From the NCBI RefSeq assembly GCF_003044445.1, contig NZ_POWX01000017.1, positions 1-54,743 on the forward strand: a DNA stretch of 54,743 nucleotides. Reading direction: 5' to 3'. Positions 16,891 to 26,103 of this stretch are shown here, piece after piece. The DNA comes from Neisseria mucosa (GTDB taxonomy: Bacteria; Pseudomonadota; Gammaproteobacteria; Burkholderiales; Neisseriaceae). The notes under the pieces are model-generated. The model was given only the letters and a program-made list of their open reading frames with translations. It was not told where the DNA came from and did no database searches. The position numbers and the translations under genes were made by a program. The first letter of the stretch is position 1. Every line of letters begins with the position of its first letter.

Positions 16891-17829
16891 ATGCAATTCA
16901 CATCATTAGAAATTTGTGCAGGGGCAGGAGGACAAGCCTTGGGTTTAGAAAGAGCAGGCTTTTCCCATGCTGCACTGATCGAGATCGAATCTCCAGCTTG
17001 TCAGACACTACGTTTAAATCGCCCTAATTGGAATATTATTGAAGGAGATGTCCGTCTAGTTCGGGGAAATAAATATAAAGGTATTGATTTATTAGCCGGT
17101 GGAGTTCCTTGCCCACCTTTTTCCAAAGCAGGTAAACAATTAGGAAAAGATGATGAACGCGATTTATTCCCTGAGGCTATTCGTCTAGCTAAGGAAACTG
17201 ACCCTAAAGCCATCATGTTAGAAAATGTGCGGGGGTTACTTGACCCAAAATTTGAAGATTATCGCAACCATATTACAGAACAATTTGCCAAGTTGGGTTA
17301 CATAGGTCAATGGAAGTTGCTCTATGCCGCTGACTATGGGGTATCGCAACTTAGACCCAGAGTTTTGTTTGTTGCATTAAAAAACGAATATGCAGATTTT
17401 TTCAAGTGGCCTGAACCGACCGTAAAACAACCGCAAACTGTTGGTGAATTACTGTTTGACTTAATGTCAGAGAATAACTGGCAAGGTGTGCATGATTGGC
17501 GTTTGAAGGCAGACCAAATCGCTCCAACTTTAGTTGGAGGTTCAAAAAAACACGGCGGTGCTGACTTGGGGCCTACACGGTCCAAACGCGCATGGGCGGA
17601 GTTGGGTGTGGATGGTTCAGGTTTGTGGAATAGTGCGCCGCCTGAAGACTTTTCGGGGATGCCTAGATTGACTGCCCGAATGACAGCGCGTATCCAAGGA
17701 TTTCCTGATGACTGGCAATTTTTTGGTAAAAAAACGCCTATGTACCGCCAAATCGGCAACGCTTTTCCCCCGCCGGTAGCCGAAGCGGTGGGCAGGCAGA
17801 TTATCAAAGCCTTAAAAAAGGAAAATTAA
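16891..17829 (+). CDS. Type II DNA (cytosine-5) methyltransferase, NgoMIV type (GCCGGC)
   Basis: A 312-residue C5-cytosine methyltransferase using the ATG at 16891. Motif I is LEICAGAGGQALGLERAG, motif IV has the catalytic cysteine in GGVPCPPFSK (Cys74), and motif VI is ENV at 111-113. Motifs VIII (QLRPRVLFV) and IX-X (RMTARIQGFPDDW, YRQIGNAFPPPVAEAVG) follow. The target-recognition stretch lies between about 185 and 245. It is directly followed by the NgoMIV-like endonuclease, so it should protect GCCGGC sites. The longer frame starting inside trpE is an artefact. Composition is more AT-rich than trpE and purK, consistent with acquisition as a cassette. Confidence 0.9.
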   Translation: MQFTSLEICAGAGGQALGLERAGFSHAALIEIESPACQTLRLNRPNWNIIEGDVRLVRGNKYKGIDLLAGGVPCPPFSKAGKQLGKDDERDLFPEAIRLAKETDPKAIMLENVRGLLDPKFEDYRNHITEQFAKLGYIGQWKLLYAADYGVSQLRPRVLFVALKNEYADFFKWPEPTVKQPQTVGELLFDLMSENNWQGVHDWRLKADQIAPTLVGGSKKHGGADLGPTRSKRAWAELGVDGSGLWNSAPPEDFSGMPRLTARMTARIQGFPDDWQFFGKKTPMYRQIGNAFPPPVAEAVGRQIIKALKKEN

Positions 17830-18690
17830 ATGAATCCGCTTTTTACCCAAGAACGCAGGATTTTCCATAAGAAATTATTGGATGGCAATGTTCTTGCAAC
17901 CAACAATAGAGGCGTAGTCAGCAATGCGGATGGGAGCAATACCCGAAGTTGCAATATAGCCAAGGGGATTGCCGACTTACTGCATTCGGAAACGGTTTCG
18001 GAAAGATTACCCGGTCAGACATCGGGAAATGCTTTTGAAGCAATATGCAGTGAGTTTGTCCAATCTGCTTTTGAGAAATTGCAGCATATCAGACCCGGCG
18101 ACTGGAATGTTAAGCAGGTCGGTTCTCGCAACCGTCTGGAAATCGCACGTTATCAGCAATACGCACATCTGACAGCCTTAGCCAAGGCTGCCGAAGAAAA
18201 CCCCGAATTGGCTGCCGCCTTGGGCAGTGATTACACCATTACTCCCGATATTATCGTTACCAGAAATTTGATTTCAGATGCAGAAATCAACCGTAATGAA
18301 TTTTTAGTTGATGAAAATATTGCCACATATGCCAGTTTGCGTGCGGGTAATGGCAATATGCCGCTGCTCCACGCCAGTATCTCTTGTAAATGGACGATTC
18401 GCAGCGACAGGGCTCAAAATGCCCGTTCTGAAGGATTGAATTTGGTTAGAAATAGAAAAGGCAGACTGCCGCACATTGTTGTCGTAACGGCAGAACCGAC
18501 GCCAAGCCGCATTTCATCCATTGCCTTGGGTACAGGGGAAATAGATTGCGTTTGCCATTTTGCCTTATATGAGCTGGAACAAACTTTACAATCATTGAAT
18601 TATGAAGACGCTTTGGATTTGTTTTACATCATGGTCAATGGTAAACGATTAAAAGATATTTCCGACCTTCCCTTAGATTTGGCAGTTTAA
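17830..18690 (+). CDS. Type IIF restriction endonuclease of NgoMIV type (G^CCGGC)
   Basis: A 286-residue protein that I recognise as NgoMIV or a near-identical isoschizomer, a tetrameric enzyme that must bind two GCCGGC sites to cut. Residues reported for NgoMIV are all in place: Glu70, Asp140 (in TPD), Ser185 and Lys187 (SCK), Glu201, and the base-reading segment R191-S192-D193-R194. The length is identical to NgoMIV. Its ATG follows the methylase stop codon with no gap, so the two are cotranscribed with the methylase first, which favours protection before cutting. No separate controller gene is visible. Confidence 0.93.
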   Translation: MNPLFTQERRIFHKKLLDGNVLATNNRGVVSNADGSNTRSCNIAKGIADLLHSETVSERLPGQTSGNAFEAICSEFVQSAFEKLQHIRPGDWNVKQVGSRNRLEIARYQQYAHLTALAKAAEENPELAAALGSDYTITPDIIVTRNLISDAEINRNEFLVDENIATYASLRAGNGNMPLLHASISCKWTIRSDRAQNARSEGLNLVRNRKGRLPHIVVVTAEPTPSRISSIALGTGEIDCVCHFALYELEQTLQSLNYEDALDLFYIMVNGKRLKDISDLPLDLAV

Positions 18691-18706
18691 ACAGAATTAT
18701 TCCACT

Positions 18707-19843
18707 ATGAACAAATCCCCCATCCTCCCGCCAGCCATGCTCGGCATCCTCGGTGGCGGCCAATTAGGCAAAATGTTTACCGTTGCCGCCAAAACCATGG
18801 GCTACAAAGTAACCGTTCTCGACCCCGATCCCAACGCGCCTGCGGCGGAATTTGCCGACCGCCATTTGTGCGCGCCGTTTGACGACCAAGCCGCTTTGGA
18901 CGAGTTGGCAAAATGCGCGGCAGTTACCACTGAATTTGAAAACGTCAATGCCGACGCAATGCGCTTTTTGGCAAAACATACCAACGTTTCCCCCAGCGGC
19001 GACTGCGTCGCCATCGCGCAAAACCGTATTCAGGAAAAAGCGTGGATACGCAAAGCAGGATTGCAAACCGCGCCGTACCAAGTGGTTTGCCGTTCAGACG
19101 ACATCAGCGAAGCAAGCGCACAATTCCTGCCCGGCATCCTGAAAACGGCCACTTTGGGCTACGACGGCAAAGGTCAAATCCGCGTCAAAACGGTGGACGA
19201 ACTCAAGGCCGCGTTTGCCGAACACGGCGGCGTAGATTGTGTTTTAGAAAAAATGGTGGATTTGCGCGGCGAAATTTCCGTTATCGTATGCCGTCTGAAC
19301 AATGAAAACGTGCAAACCTTCGATCCTGCCGAAAATATCCACGAAAACGGCATCCTCGCCTATTCCATCGTCCCCGCGCGGTTGAGTGCCGATGTGCAGC
19401 AACAGGCACGGCAGATGGCGCAACGCTTGGCGGACGAATTGGATTATGTCGGCGTGTTGGCGGTGGAAATGTTCGTCGTTGGCGACACGCATGAATTGGT
19501 CGTCAACGAAATCGCCCCGCGCCCGCACAATTCCGGCCACCATACGATAGATGCCTGCGCCGCAGACCAGTTCCAGCAGCAGGTACGCATTATGTGCAAT
19601 CTGCCGCCCGCCGACACCAAGTTGCTTTCTTCATGCTGCATGGCGAATATTTTGGGCGACGTCTGGCAGGAAGACGGCGGCGAACCGAATTGGCTGCCGT
19701 TGCAAAGCCATCCGAATGCACACCTGCACCTATACGGCAAAAAAGTCGCGCGGAAAGGGCGCAAAATGGGGCATTTTACCGTTTTGTCCGCCGATGCCGA
19801 CACTGCTTTTGAAGTGGCGGCGAAGCTGCATCAAAGTTTATAA
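18707..19843 (+). CDS. purK: 5-(carboxyamino)imidazole ribonucleotide synthase
   Basis: A 378-residue ATP-grasp enzyme that carboxylates AIR to N5-CAIR in purine synthesis. GILGGGQLGKMF near the N-terminus, the central ATP-grasp region (KTATLGYDGKGQ, DCVLEKMVDLRGEISVIV) and VNEIAPRPHNSGHHTIDAC are typical PurK segments. It starts 16 bases after the endonuclease gene and has normal housekeeping composition, marking the right border of the restriction cassette. It might be transcribed by read-through from the cassette. Confidence 0.95.
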   Translation: MNKSPILPPAMLGILGGGQLGKMFTVAAKTMGYKVTVLDPDPNAPAAEFADRHLCAPFDDQAALDELAKCAAVTTEFENVNADAMRFLAKHTNVSPSGDCVAIAQNRIQEKAWIRKAGLQTAPYQVVCRSDDISEASAQFLPGILKTATLGYDGKGQIRVKTVDELKAAFAEHGGVDCVLEKMVDLRGEISVIVCRLNNENVQTFDPAENIHENGILAYSIVPARLSADVQQQARQMAQRLADELDYVGVLAVEMFVVGDTHELVVNEIAPRPHNSGHHTIDACAADQFQQQVRIMCNLPPADTKLLSSCCMANILGDVWQEDGGEPNWLPLQSHPNAHLHLYGKKVARKGRKMGHFTVLSADADTAFEVAAKLHQSL

Positions 19844-19861
19844 TTTGCTGATTTTTAGAAT

Positions 19862-19899
19862 GTTCAGACGACCTCAGAATCAATCAAGGTCGTCTGAAA
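19862..19899. terminator. Inverted DUS pair after purK
   Basis: GTTCAGACGACCTC and AAGGTCGTCTGAAAG separated by about 13 bases, in the 78-base gap before the acetyltransferase gene. Confidence 0.6.
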
Positions 19900-19921
19900 G
19901 CCAGATATAACGTACCGAATC

Positions 19922-20404
19922 ATGAGCCTGTTGACCATACTCCGTCCCGCCACAGTACAAGATTGCCAAGCCATCCATAATGCCCATCTTCATGCCGCCC
20001 AATTTGCCTGCATTCGAAGCTACGACGAGAACGTGCTTCAGGCATGGGAAGCGCTGTTGGACACTGAAAGCTACCGCCATACCATCGACGATCCGGATAA
20101 GGCTTTGTGGGTGGTGGAATACAAAGGGGCCATCCGTGGATTTTTCCAAGTCGATTTTAAGGAAGCGCAATTAGACGCGCTTTATGTGCATCCGATTTTC
20201 CACAATCAAGGTTTGGGTACGGCATTGCTGAGGCGTGCCGAAGAGTTGGCGCATCATGCCGGATTGAGTTTTTTAAAACTTTATGCTTCGCTCAATTCCG
20301 TTCCGTTTTACCGCATCAACCGTTATGAATCTTTGGGTTCTGCGGTATTGCAGTTGAATCGGGAAGTTAAAGTCGAATGCGAATTAATGCGGAAATATCT
20401 TTAG
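19922..20404 (+). CDS. GNAT family N-acetyltransferase
   Basis: A 160-residue acetyl-CoA-dependent transferase. LDALYVHPIFHNQGLGTALLRRA shows the GNAT motif A with the pyrophosphate-binding QGLGTA loop near residue 99, and ASLNSVPFYRINRYESLGS is motif B. The acceptor is unknown. It has no partner gene and lies between two DUS hairpins, so it is probably a single-gene unit. Confidence 0.85.
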   Translation: MSLLTILRPATVQDCQAIHNAHLHAAQFACIRSYDENVLQAWEALLDTESYRHTIDDPDKALWVVEYKGAIRGFFQVDFKEAQLDALYVHPIFHNQGLGTALLRRAEELAHHAGLSFLKLYASLNSVPFYRINRYESLGSAVLQLNREVKVECELMRKYL

Positions 20405-20432
20405 TTAGATAGAACCGTAAATTATTTTCCCA

Positions 20433-20475
20433 TTTTCAGACGACCTTGTTTGTAAAAGAGGTCGTCTGAAAATCG
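20433..20475. terminator. Inverted DUS pair between the acetyltransferase and Smr genes
   Basis: ATTTTCAGACGACCTTG and AGAGGTCGTCTGAAAATC form a stem with a loop of about 14 bases. Confidence 0.65.
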
Positions 20476-20498
20476 TTTAGCGTTTCAGGTATCCATTT

Positions 20499-21116
20499 AT
20501 GAAAACAGATTTCCAATCTACCCTTCAGGCCTTAGGTAAACAGGCGAAAAAAGAAGCGGAAGAAAAGGCTGCAGCAGAAGCGGCAGCTAAAAAGCAGGAA
20601 GCCGAGAATGCCGATTTTGCAAGCATGGTCGGGACGGTAACCCCGTTGAAACAAACTTCGCAATATTATTCTGCTCCACGCGATAAATCACCGATAAAGC
20701 CGCGTCCGAAAGAAGCATCTTCATTAAATGAGGAAGATTATTTTTATATCGGCAACGGCGGTTGGGATGAGCCGCCTGCTTCGTTCAGTAAGAACGGGCA
20801 AGGTAAAAACGACCTGCAACGCCTGCGTAACGGCCATTATCCCGTCGTTGCCGATGTTGATTTGCACGGCTATACGCAAGAGGAAGCACAACAGGTATTA
20901 AATGAATTTATCGTGTTTATCCAAAAGCGCGGCGTTTGTGCCGAAATTGTCCACGGTAGCGGCTTGGGTTCGGCAGGTTATAAACCTGTTTTAAAAAATA
21001 TGACGCGCCGTTGGCTGATGCAGCATCCAGATGTTCTTGCCTATATCGAACCTCGCGAGGGTAATGACGGCGCTGTCCGCATCCTTATCAAACGCCGGCA
21101 TTCGGAGGAGCAGTAA
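20499..21116 (+). CDS. Smr/MutS2-C domain protein
   Basis: A 205-residue protein. Residues 1-50 are a charged Lys/Glu/Ala helix with possible coiled coil (KKEAEEKAAAEAAAKKQEAE). The C-terminal half (about 115-205) is an Smr domain with VDLHGYTQEEAQQVLNEFI and VHGSGLGSAG. Smr domains are nucleases or nucleic-acid binders related to the MutS2 tail; this stand-alone form resembles E. coli YdaL/SmrA. The role in this organism is unknown. Confidence 0.85.
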   Translation: MKTDFQSTLQALGKQAKKEAEEKAAAEAAAKKQEAENADFASMVGTVTPLKQTSQYYSAPRDKSPIKPRPKEASSLNEEDYFYIGNGGWDEPPASFSKNGQGKNDLQRLRNGHYPVVADVDLHGYTQEEAQQVLNEFIVFIQKRGVCAEIVHGSGLGSAGYKPVLKNMTRRWLMQHPDVLAYIEPREGNDGAVRILIKRRHSEEQ

Positions 21117-21498
21117 AAAGGTCGTCTGAAATATAGTAGCAAAGCTATTTCAAAAACGGTTAAAAGGTTATTTCGGTTTTTTTCATTTTATTTTCGTTTT
21201 TGTGTTAAAAAAGAAAATTAAATGGGAAAAGTTTGATTGTTTTTGAATATATTAAATTGAAATTTGCTAGTTATACCGTTTGCTGATACGATTCGAAGCG
21301 AAGCAGATTCAAATAAATTCACCAGTGCGTCTTTTGTTTTTAATCCAGTTTTTAACTGATTGAAAAGATTTAGATTATCTAATTTTATTTGATTTGATTT
21401 TAGAAATTTTTCGTTTTTGTATATCAATTTTCGCAAACGAAAACATTAGGGGTATAACCCTCCGTCATTAAATAACACTCAACATAAGGATAGATACT
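21117..21498. promoter_or_regulatory. AT-rich leader of aceE
   Basis: A 382-base, markedly AT-rich non-coding stretch upstream of the pyruvate dehydrogenase operon. It starts with one DUS (21119-21131), has no DUS partner, and contains a perfect hairpin TTTTCG-CAAA-CGAAAA at 21428-21443, 56 bases before the aceE start. That hairpin is placed where an operator or leader stem could act. A 72-residue minus-strand frame here looks random. Promoter boxes cannot be fixed by eye. Confidence 0.4.
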
Positions 21499-24162
21499 AT
21501 GTCCACCCAATTACACGATGTTGACCCGATTGAAACCCAAGAGTGGTTGGACGCGTTAAGCTCAGTTCTAGAATACGAAGGCAGCGAACGCGCACAATAC
21601 TTGTTGGAGCATCTGGTTAAATACAGCCGCGACAAAGGCGTCCGTATGCCTCACGGCACAACCACCCCGTATTTGAATACCGTTTCGGTTGAAGACGAAA
21701 AAGGCATTCCGGGCGATCAAAACATCGAACACCGCATCCGTGCATTTGTGCGCTGGAACGCCGCCGCCATCGTATTGCGTGCCGGTAAAAAAGATTTGGA
21801 GCTGGGTGGTCATATCGCATCTTTCCAATCCGCAGCAACCATGTACGAAGTGGGTTTCAACCACTTCTGGAAAGCTAAAGGCGAAGGCGAAGAAGGTGAT
21901 TTGGTATTCTTCCAAGGCCACGTTTCTCCAGGCATCTATGCCCGCGCTTTCGTTGAAGGCCGTCTGACTGAAGACCAACTGAACAATTTCCGTCAGGAAG
22001 TGGACGGACATGGTCTGCCTTCTTACCCGCATCCGCACTTGCTGCCTGATTTCTGGCAATTCCCAACCGTATCTATGGGTTTGGGTCCGATCATGGCGAT
22101 TTACCAAGCCCGTTTCCTGAAATACTTGGAATCCCGCGGCCTGGCAAAAACCAAAGGCCGTAAAGTATGGTGCTTCTGTGGTGACGGCGAAATGGACGAA
22201 CCTGAAAGCCAAGGCGCGATTGCCCTGGCAGCACGCGAAGGTTTGGACAACCTGATTTTCGTTATTAACTGTAACCTGCAACGCTTGGACGGTCCTGTTC
22301 GCGGTAACGGCAAAATCATCCAAGAATTAGAAGGCAACTTTGCCGGCGCAGGCTGGAATGTTGTTAAAGTCATCTGGGGTCGCCGTTGGGACCGCCTCTT
22401 GGCTAAAGATAAAGACGGTATCCTGCGCAAACGCATGGAAGAATGTTTGGACGGCGACTACCAAACTTACAAATCCAAAGACGGTGCGTACGTGCGCGAA
22501 CATTTCTTCAATACCCCTGAATTAAAAGCATTGGTTGCCGATATGACCGATGAGCAAATCTGGGCATTGAATCGTGGCGGTCACGACCCTCAAAAAGTGT
22601 ACAACGCTTATGATCTCGCAGCTAACCATGCAGACGGCAAACCTACCGTAATTTTGGCGAAAACCATTAAAGGTTATGGTATGGGTGCATCCGGCGAAGG
22701 TCAAAACGTTGCCCACCAAGCCAAAAAAATGGACAAAGCGTCTCTAAAACAATTCCGCGACCGCTTTGACATTCCTGTTACCGACGAACAAATCGACAGT
22801 GGCGATCTGCCTTACCTGACCTTCGCTCCTGACAGTGAAGAGTACAAATACCTGCACGCGCGCCGCGAAGCCTTGGGTGGTTACCTGCCTCAACGTCATC
22901 CGACAAAAGAGGTATTGGAAGTGCCTGAGTTGTCCGCATTTGATGCGCAACTGAAATCCAGCGGTGATCGTGAATTCTCGACCACTATGGCATTTGTCCG
23001 CATTCTGTCTACCCTGTTGAAAGACAAAAAAATCGGCAAACGCGTCGTACCTATCGTTCCCGACGAAAGCCGTACCTTCGGTATGGAAGGCATGTTCCGC
23101 CAATACGGTATTTGGAACCCGAAAGGTCAGCAATACACCCCGCAAGACAAAGACCAACTGATGTTCTACAAAGAATCCGTTGATGGTCAAATCTTGCAAG
23201 AAGGTATTAACGAACCAGGCGCGATGGCTGACTGGATTGCAGCTGCAACCAGCTACGCCAATAGTAACTTCGCGATGATTCCTTTCTACATTTACTACTC
23301 CATGTTTGGTTTCCAACGTATCGGTGACTTGGCATGGGCTGCCGGCGATATGCACGCACGCGGCTTCCTGTTGGGTGGTACTGCCGGCCGTACAACCTTG
23401 AACGGCGAAGGCCTGCAACACGAAGACGGTCACAGCCACATTCAAGCCGATTTGATCCCGAACTGCGTTTCTTACGATCCGACCTTCCAATACGAAGTAG
23501 CCGTTATCGTACAAGACGGTCTGCGCCGTATGTATGCCAATAACGAAGACGTGTTCTACTACATCACCCTGATGAACGAGAACTACGCTCATCCGGACAT
23601 GCCTGAAGGTGCGGAACAAGACATCCTGAAAGGTATGTACCTGCTGAAAGCCGGCGGTAAAGGCGACAAGAAAGTTCAATTGATGGGTTCTGGTACCATC
23701 CTGCAAGAAGTGATTGCCGGTGCCGAATTGCTGAAAGCCGACTTCGGCGTAGAAGCAGACATTTGGTCTTGCCCGTCCTTCAACCTGCTGCACCGCGATG
23801 CCATCGAAGCAGAACGTTTCAACCGCCTGCATCCGCTGGAAGCTGAAAAAGTGCCTTTCGTTACTTCACAACTGCAAGGTCATGACGGTCCGGTTATCGC
23901 CGCTACTGACTATATCCGCAGCTATGCCGACCGTATCCGCGCGTACATTCCGAACGACTACCATGTCTTGGGTACCGATGGTTTCGGCCGCTCCGACAGC
24001 CGTGCCAACCTGCGCCGCTTCTTCGAAGTGGATCGCTATAACGTTGCCGTGGCAGCATTGAGCGCATTGGCAGAACAAGGCAAAGTCAGCAAAGAAACCG
24101 TTCAGCAAGCCATCGAAAAATACGGCATCAATGCCGACGTGGCTCCAAGCTGGAAACGTTAA
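21499..24162 (+). CDS. aceE: Pyruvate dehydrogenase E1 component (homodimeric)
   Basis: An 887-residue thiamin-diphosphate enzyme that decarboxylates pyruvate and acetylates the lipoyl groups of AceF. The ThDP motif begins at WCFCGDGEMDEPESQGA and continues to the NCNLQRLDGPVRGN segment. GYGMGASGEGQNVAHQAKKM and RTTLNGEGLQHEDGHSH (His-rich active-site loop) are typical of the gammaproteobacterial/neisserial homodimeric type. The length matches E. coli AceE. First gene of the aceE-aceF-lpd cluster; AAGGATAGATACT precedes the ATG. Confidence 0.97.
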   Translation: MSTQLHDVDPIETQEWLDALSSVLEYEGSERAQYLLEHLVKYSRDKGVRMPHGTTTPYLNTVSVEDEKGIPGDQNIEHRIRAFVRWNAAAIVLRAGKKDLELGGHIASFQSAATMYEVGFNHFWKAKGEGEEGDLVFFQGHVSPGIYARAFVEGRLTEDQLNNFRQEVDGHGLPSYPHPHLLPDFWQFPTVSMGLGPIMAIYQARFLKYLESRGLAKTKGRKVWCFCGDGEMDEPESQGAIALAAREGLDNLIFVINCNLQRLDGPVRGNGKIIQELEGNFAGAGWNVVKVIWGRRWDRLLAKDKDGILRKRMEECLDGDYQTYKSKDGAYVREHFFNTPELKALVADMTDEQIWALNRGGHDPQKVYNAYDLAANHADGKPTVILAKTIKGYGMGASGEGQNVAHQAKKMDKASLKQFRDRFDIPVTDEQIDSGDLPYLTFAPDSEEYKYLHARREALGGYLPQRHPTKEVLEVPELSAFDAQLKSSGDREFSTTMAFVRILSTLLKDKKIGKRVVPIVPDESRTFGMEGMFRQYGIWNPKGQQYTPQDKDQLMFYKESVDGQILQEGINEPGAMADWIAAATSYANSNFAMIPFYIYYSMFGFQRIGDLAWAAGDMHARGFLLGGTAGRTTLNGEGLQHEDGHSHIQADLIPNCVSYDPTFQYEVAVIVQDGLRRMYANNEDVFYYITLMNENYAHPDMPEGAEQDILKGMYLLKAGGKGDKKVQLMGSGTILQEVIAGAELLKADFGVEADIWSCPSFNLLHRDAIEAERFNRLHPLEAEKVPFVTSQLQGHDGPVIAATDYIRSYADRIRAYIPNDYHVLGTDGFGRSDSRANLRRFFEVDRYNVAVAALSALAEQGKVSKETVQQAIEKYGINADVAPSWKR

Positions 24163-24168
24163 TTCTGT

Positions 24169-24377
24169 TTTCAGACGACCTCAAAGTAAATTTGCTTGCA
24201 GGGTCGTCTGGATCAAGAATACGTTGACGGTTTGCATAACGGATAGACCTTGAGTTACCAAGCAGTGGGCGCAATTTGTACAAAAGCTTCGAAGCGCAGA
24301 AAAGCTGCTCTGGAAATGGTTATCCGTGCCGGAAAACATAAGTGATGTCGTCTGAAACTGTTTTTCAGACGACCTCA
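24169..24377. terminator. DUS-containing spacer between aceE and aceF
   Basis: The 240-base gap holds an inverted pair at 24169-24211 (second copy degenerate, GTCGTCTGGA) and another at 24348-24377 (TCGTCTGAAACTG / TTTTTCAGACGACC). About 130 bases between them are unexplained and encode nothing I recognise. The second hairpin may tune read-through into aceF. Confidence 0.45.
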
Positions 24378-24402
24378 AACCGAAATCATCAAAGGAACTC
24401 AA

Positions 24403-26016
24403 ATGAGTATCGTAGAAATCAAAGTACCCGATATCGGCGGTCATGAAAACGTCGATATCATCGCAGTAGAAGTCAAAGCGGGCGACACCATCGCCATTGA
24501 CGACACCCTGATTACACTGGAAACCGACAAAGCCACTATGGACGTGCCTGCCGATGCAGCAGGCGTTGTCAAAGAAGTGAAAGTCAAAGTTGGCGACAAA
24601 ATCTCCGAAGGCGGCGTGATTCTGACCGTTGAAACCGGTGCTGCCGCTGCTGAAGCCGCTCCGGCTCCTGCCACTGAGGCACAACCTGCACCTGCCGCTG
24701 CACCCGCTGCCGCTCCTGCAGGCGGTGCAACCGTTCAAGTAGCCGTTCCTGATATTGGCGGTCATACTGATGTAGATGTAATCGCCGTTGAAATCAAAGT
24801 TGGCGACACTGTTGCCGAAGACGACACGCTGATTACTCTGGAAACCGACAAAGCGACCATGGACGTACCTTGTACGGCTGCCGGTGTCGTTAAAGCCGTA
24901 TTCCTGAAAGTCGGCGACAAAGTATCTGAAGGTACTGCCATTATCGAAGTGGAAACCGCCGGTTCTGCCGCAGCTCCCGCTCCTGCTCAAGCCGCCACAC
25001 CGGCAGCAGCACCTGCTCCGGCTGCCGCGCCTGCAGCAGCTCCGGCTCCTGTTGCCGCTCCTGCACCCGCCGCTGCTAAAATCGACGAAGCTGCTTTTGC
25101 CAAAGCACACGCTGGTCCTTCCGCACGCAAACTGGCGCGCGAATTGGGCGTAGATTTGGGTCAAGTCAAAGGTACAGGTTTGAAAGGCCGTATCATGGGC
25201 GACGACATCAAAGCCTTTGTGAAATCGGTAATGCAAGGCGGTGCGGCGAAACCTGCTGCTGCCGGCGCATCTTTGGGCGGCGGTCTGGACTTGTTGCCGT
25301 GGCCTAAAGTGGACTTCTCAAAATTCGGTAATGTCGAAGTTAAAGAATTGTCCCGCATTAAGAAAATTTCCGGTCAAAACCTGTCTCGCAACTGGGTAGT
25401 TATCCCGCACGTTACCGTACACGAAGAAGCGGATATGACCGATTTGGAAGAATTCCGCAAACAGCTGAACAAAGAATGGGAACGCGAAGGCGTGAAACTG
25501 TCTCCGTTGGCGTTCATCATCAAAGCCTCCGTTTCTGCGCTGAAAGCCTTCCCTGAATTCAACGCTTCTTTGGACGGTGACAATCTGGTGCTGAAAAACT
25601 ACTTCAACATCGGTTTCGCAGCCGATACGCCGAACGGCTTGGTTGTTCCAGTCATCAAAGACGTGGATCAAAAAGGTCTGAAAGAAATCAGCCAAGAGCT
25701 GACCGAATTGTCTAAAAAAGCCCGCGAAGGCAAGCTCAAACCGCAAGAAATGCAAGGCGCCTGCTTTACCATTTCCAGCTTGGGCGGTATCGGCGGTACA
25801 GGTTTCACTCCGATTGTGAATGCACCTGAAGTCGCTATTTTGGGCGTGTGCAAATCCCAAATCAAACCGGTTTGGGACGGCAAAGAGTTCGCTCCTCGCC
25901 TAATGTGTCCGTTGAGCCTGTCCTTCGACCACCGCGTCATCGATGGTGCCGCCGGTATGCGCTTCACCGTATTCCTGGCGAACCTGTTGAAAGACTTCCG
26001 CCGCATTACCCTGTAA
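24403..26016 (+). CDS. aceF: Dihydrolipoamide acetyltransferase (PDH E2) with two lipoyl domains
   Basis: A 537-residue core enzyme of the pyruvate dehydrogenase complex that moves acetyl groups from AceE to CoA. Two lipoyl domains carry the modified lysine in ETDKATMDVP (Lys43) and ETDKATMDVPC (Lys150), each followed by Ala/Pro-rich flexible linkers. A peripheral-subunit-binding domain (AFAKAHAGPSARKLARELGV) comes next. The catalytic domain ends with SFDHRVIDGAAGMRF, including the catalytic His. A GGAACTCAA ribosome-binding region precedes the ATG. Confidence 0.96.
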   Translation: MSIVEIKVPDIGGHENVDIIAVEVKAGDTIAIDDTLITLETDKATMDVPADAAGVVKEVKVKVGDKISEGGVILTVETGAAAAEAAPAPATEAQPAPAAAPAAAPAGGATVQVAVPDIGGHTDVDVIAVEIKVGDTVAEDDTLITLETDKATMDVPCTAAGVVKAVFLKVGDKVSEGTAIIEVETAGSAAAPAPAQAATPAAAPAPAAAPAAAPAPVAAPAPAAAKIDEAAFAKAHAGPSARKLARELGVDLGQVKGTGLKGRIMGDDIKAFVKSVMQGGAAKPAAAGASLGGGLDLLPWPKVDFSKFGNVEVKELSRIKKISGQNLSRNWVVIPHVTVHEEADMTDLEEFRKQLNKEWEREGVKLSPLAFIIKASVSALKAFPEFNASLDGDNLVLKNYFNIGFAADTPNGLVVPVIKDVDQKGLKEISQELTELSKKAREGKLKPQEMQGACFTISSLGGIGGTGFTPIVNAPEVAILGVCKSQIKPVWDGKEFAPRLMCPLSLSFDHRVIDGAAGMRFTVFLANLLKDFRRITL

Positions 26017-26026
26017 TCCGAGCGTA

Positions 26027-26073
26027 TTTCAGACGACCTTCGACAAACAACCCGACAGGTCGTCTGAAAACAG
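26027..26073. terminator. Inverted DUS pair between aceF and lpd
   Basis: TATTTCAGACGACCTTCG and ACAGGTCGTCTGAAAACAG with a loop of about 19 bases in the 87-base gap. Confidence 0.55.
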
Positions 26074-26103
26074 AAGTCCGGATATCATTCAGAAAGATTA
26101 GAC

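Noticed and set aside
21218..21436. 72-codon minus-strand frame upstream of aceE
   Set aside because: Low-complexity Lys/Asn/Leu composition expected from AT-rich non-coding DNA; no good ribosome-binding site or homology.
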